DNA of 21,621 bases from DATHVI01 sp035461385 (lineage in GTDB: Bacteria; Actinomycetota; Thermoleophilia; Solirubrobacterales; 70-9): assembly GCA_035461385.1 (NCBI GenBank), contig DATHVI010000142.1, positions 1-21,621 on the forward strand, written 5' to 3'. The notes beneath the pieces were generated by a model, which searched no databases, was not told the DNA's origin, and saw nothing but the letters and a program-made list of their open reading frames with translations. A program made the translations under genes and the position numbers. Positions 21,573-21,621 of the stretch are shown here, piece after piece. Numbering within the stretch: position 1 is the first letter of the stretch; each line of letters begins with the position of its first letter.

Positions 21573-21616
21573 GGCACCACCCGGTGCCCGCCCACGTGCT
21601 ACACAGCACGCGGGCA
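21573..21616. terminator. Two overlapping hairpins downstream of rel
   Basis: GGCACC-ACCC-GGTGCC (21573-21588) is one hairpin. TGCCCG (21585-21590) with CGGGCA (21611-21616), enclosing CGTGCT-ACAC-AGCACG (21595-21610), is a second, bulged one. They share bases 21585-21588, so only one can form at a time. They lie about 50 to 95 bases after the rel stop; termination is likely, switching is only possible. Confidence 0.45.
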
Positions 21617-21621
21617 GTCAC

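Noticed and set aside
1..21621. CRISPR arrays, tRNA or rRNA genes, insertion sequences, prophage or defence genes
   Set aside because: No regularly spaced repeats, cloverleaf with the conserved T-arm, rRNA-like stretches, transposase or phage motifs were seen on reading both strands by eye.

Overview
The window is very GC-rich, with strong G/C preference at third codon positions and frequent GTG and TTG starts. Several -10-like boxes (TANNNT) sit only 6 to 7 bases before a start codon, which suggests leaderless transcripts. Together with the gene order this points to a high-GC Gram-positive (actinobacterial) chromosome. A deep-branching class such as Thermoleophilia is my best guess, from gene content and the fused SecDF; I could not test it. 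There are no insertion sequences, phage genes, CRISPR arrays, rRNA or tRNA genes that I can see. This looks like core chromosome.

Left part (1-4409). A leftward gene, cut by the window edge, encodes a PEP-utilising-enzyme 'mobile' (phosphohistidine) domain protein without an ATP-grasp domain. A clear divergent promoter region separates it from a small dimeric alpha/beta-barrel (ABM-like) protein. This is followed by a convergent DUF368 membrane protein (PopT-type undecaprenyl-phosphate translocase family). Divergent from DUF368 is a secreted protein of unknown function that looks like a TIM-barrel hydrolase.

Middle part (4410-10192). An RpiR/SIS-family regulator precedes pdxS and pdxT, the two subunits of the ribose-5-phosphate-dependent PLP synthase. 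An M29-type metallo-aminopeptidase follows, coupled through overlapping TTGA junctions. Then come a strongly structured, GC-rich intergenic element, yebC, and a separately expressed aldo/keto reductase.

Right part (10193-21621). A repeat-rich 237-bp gap leads into ruvC-ruvA-ruvB (Holliday junction resolution, ATGA overlaps) and a terminator-like hairpin. Next is a small zinc-ribbon/PAS protein at the place where yajC is often found, then a fused secDF, a small three-helix membrane protein, recJ and a bifunctional (p)ppGpp synthetase/hydrolase rel. The order pdxS-pdxT-yebC-ruvCAB-secDF-rel matches the mycobacterial layout. The fused secDF followed by a small membrane protein, recJ and rel matches the Bacillus layout, but with no apt gene between recJ and rel. 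The chromosome therefore carries a composite, probably ancestral, Gram-positive gene order.

I did not find a defence system or a clearly new multi-gene machine. The most unusual points are: the rel start region, where coding-like sequence extends upstream of any canonical start, back to an AUA codon with an ideal Shine-Dalgarno; the zinc-ribbon/PAS protein in the SecDF locus; the RpiR-pdxST pairing with an inverted-repeat operator candidate; the nested inverted repeats before yebC; and the tandem hairpin repeats before ruvC.
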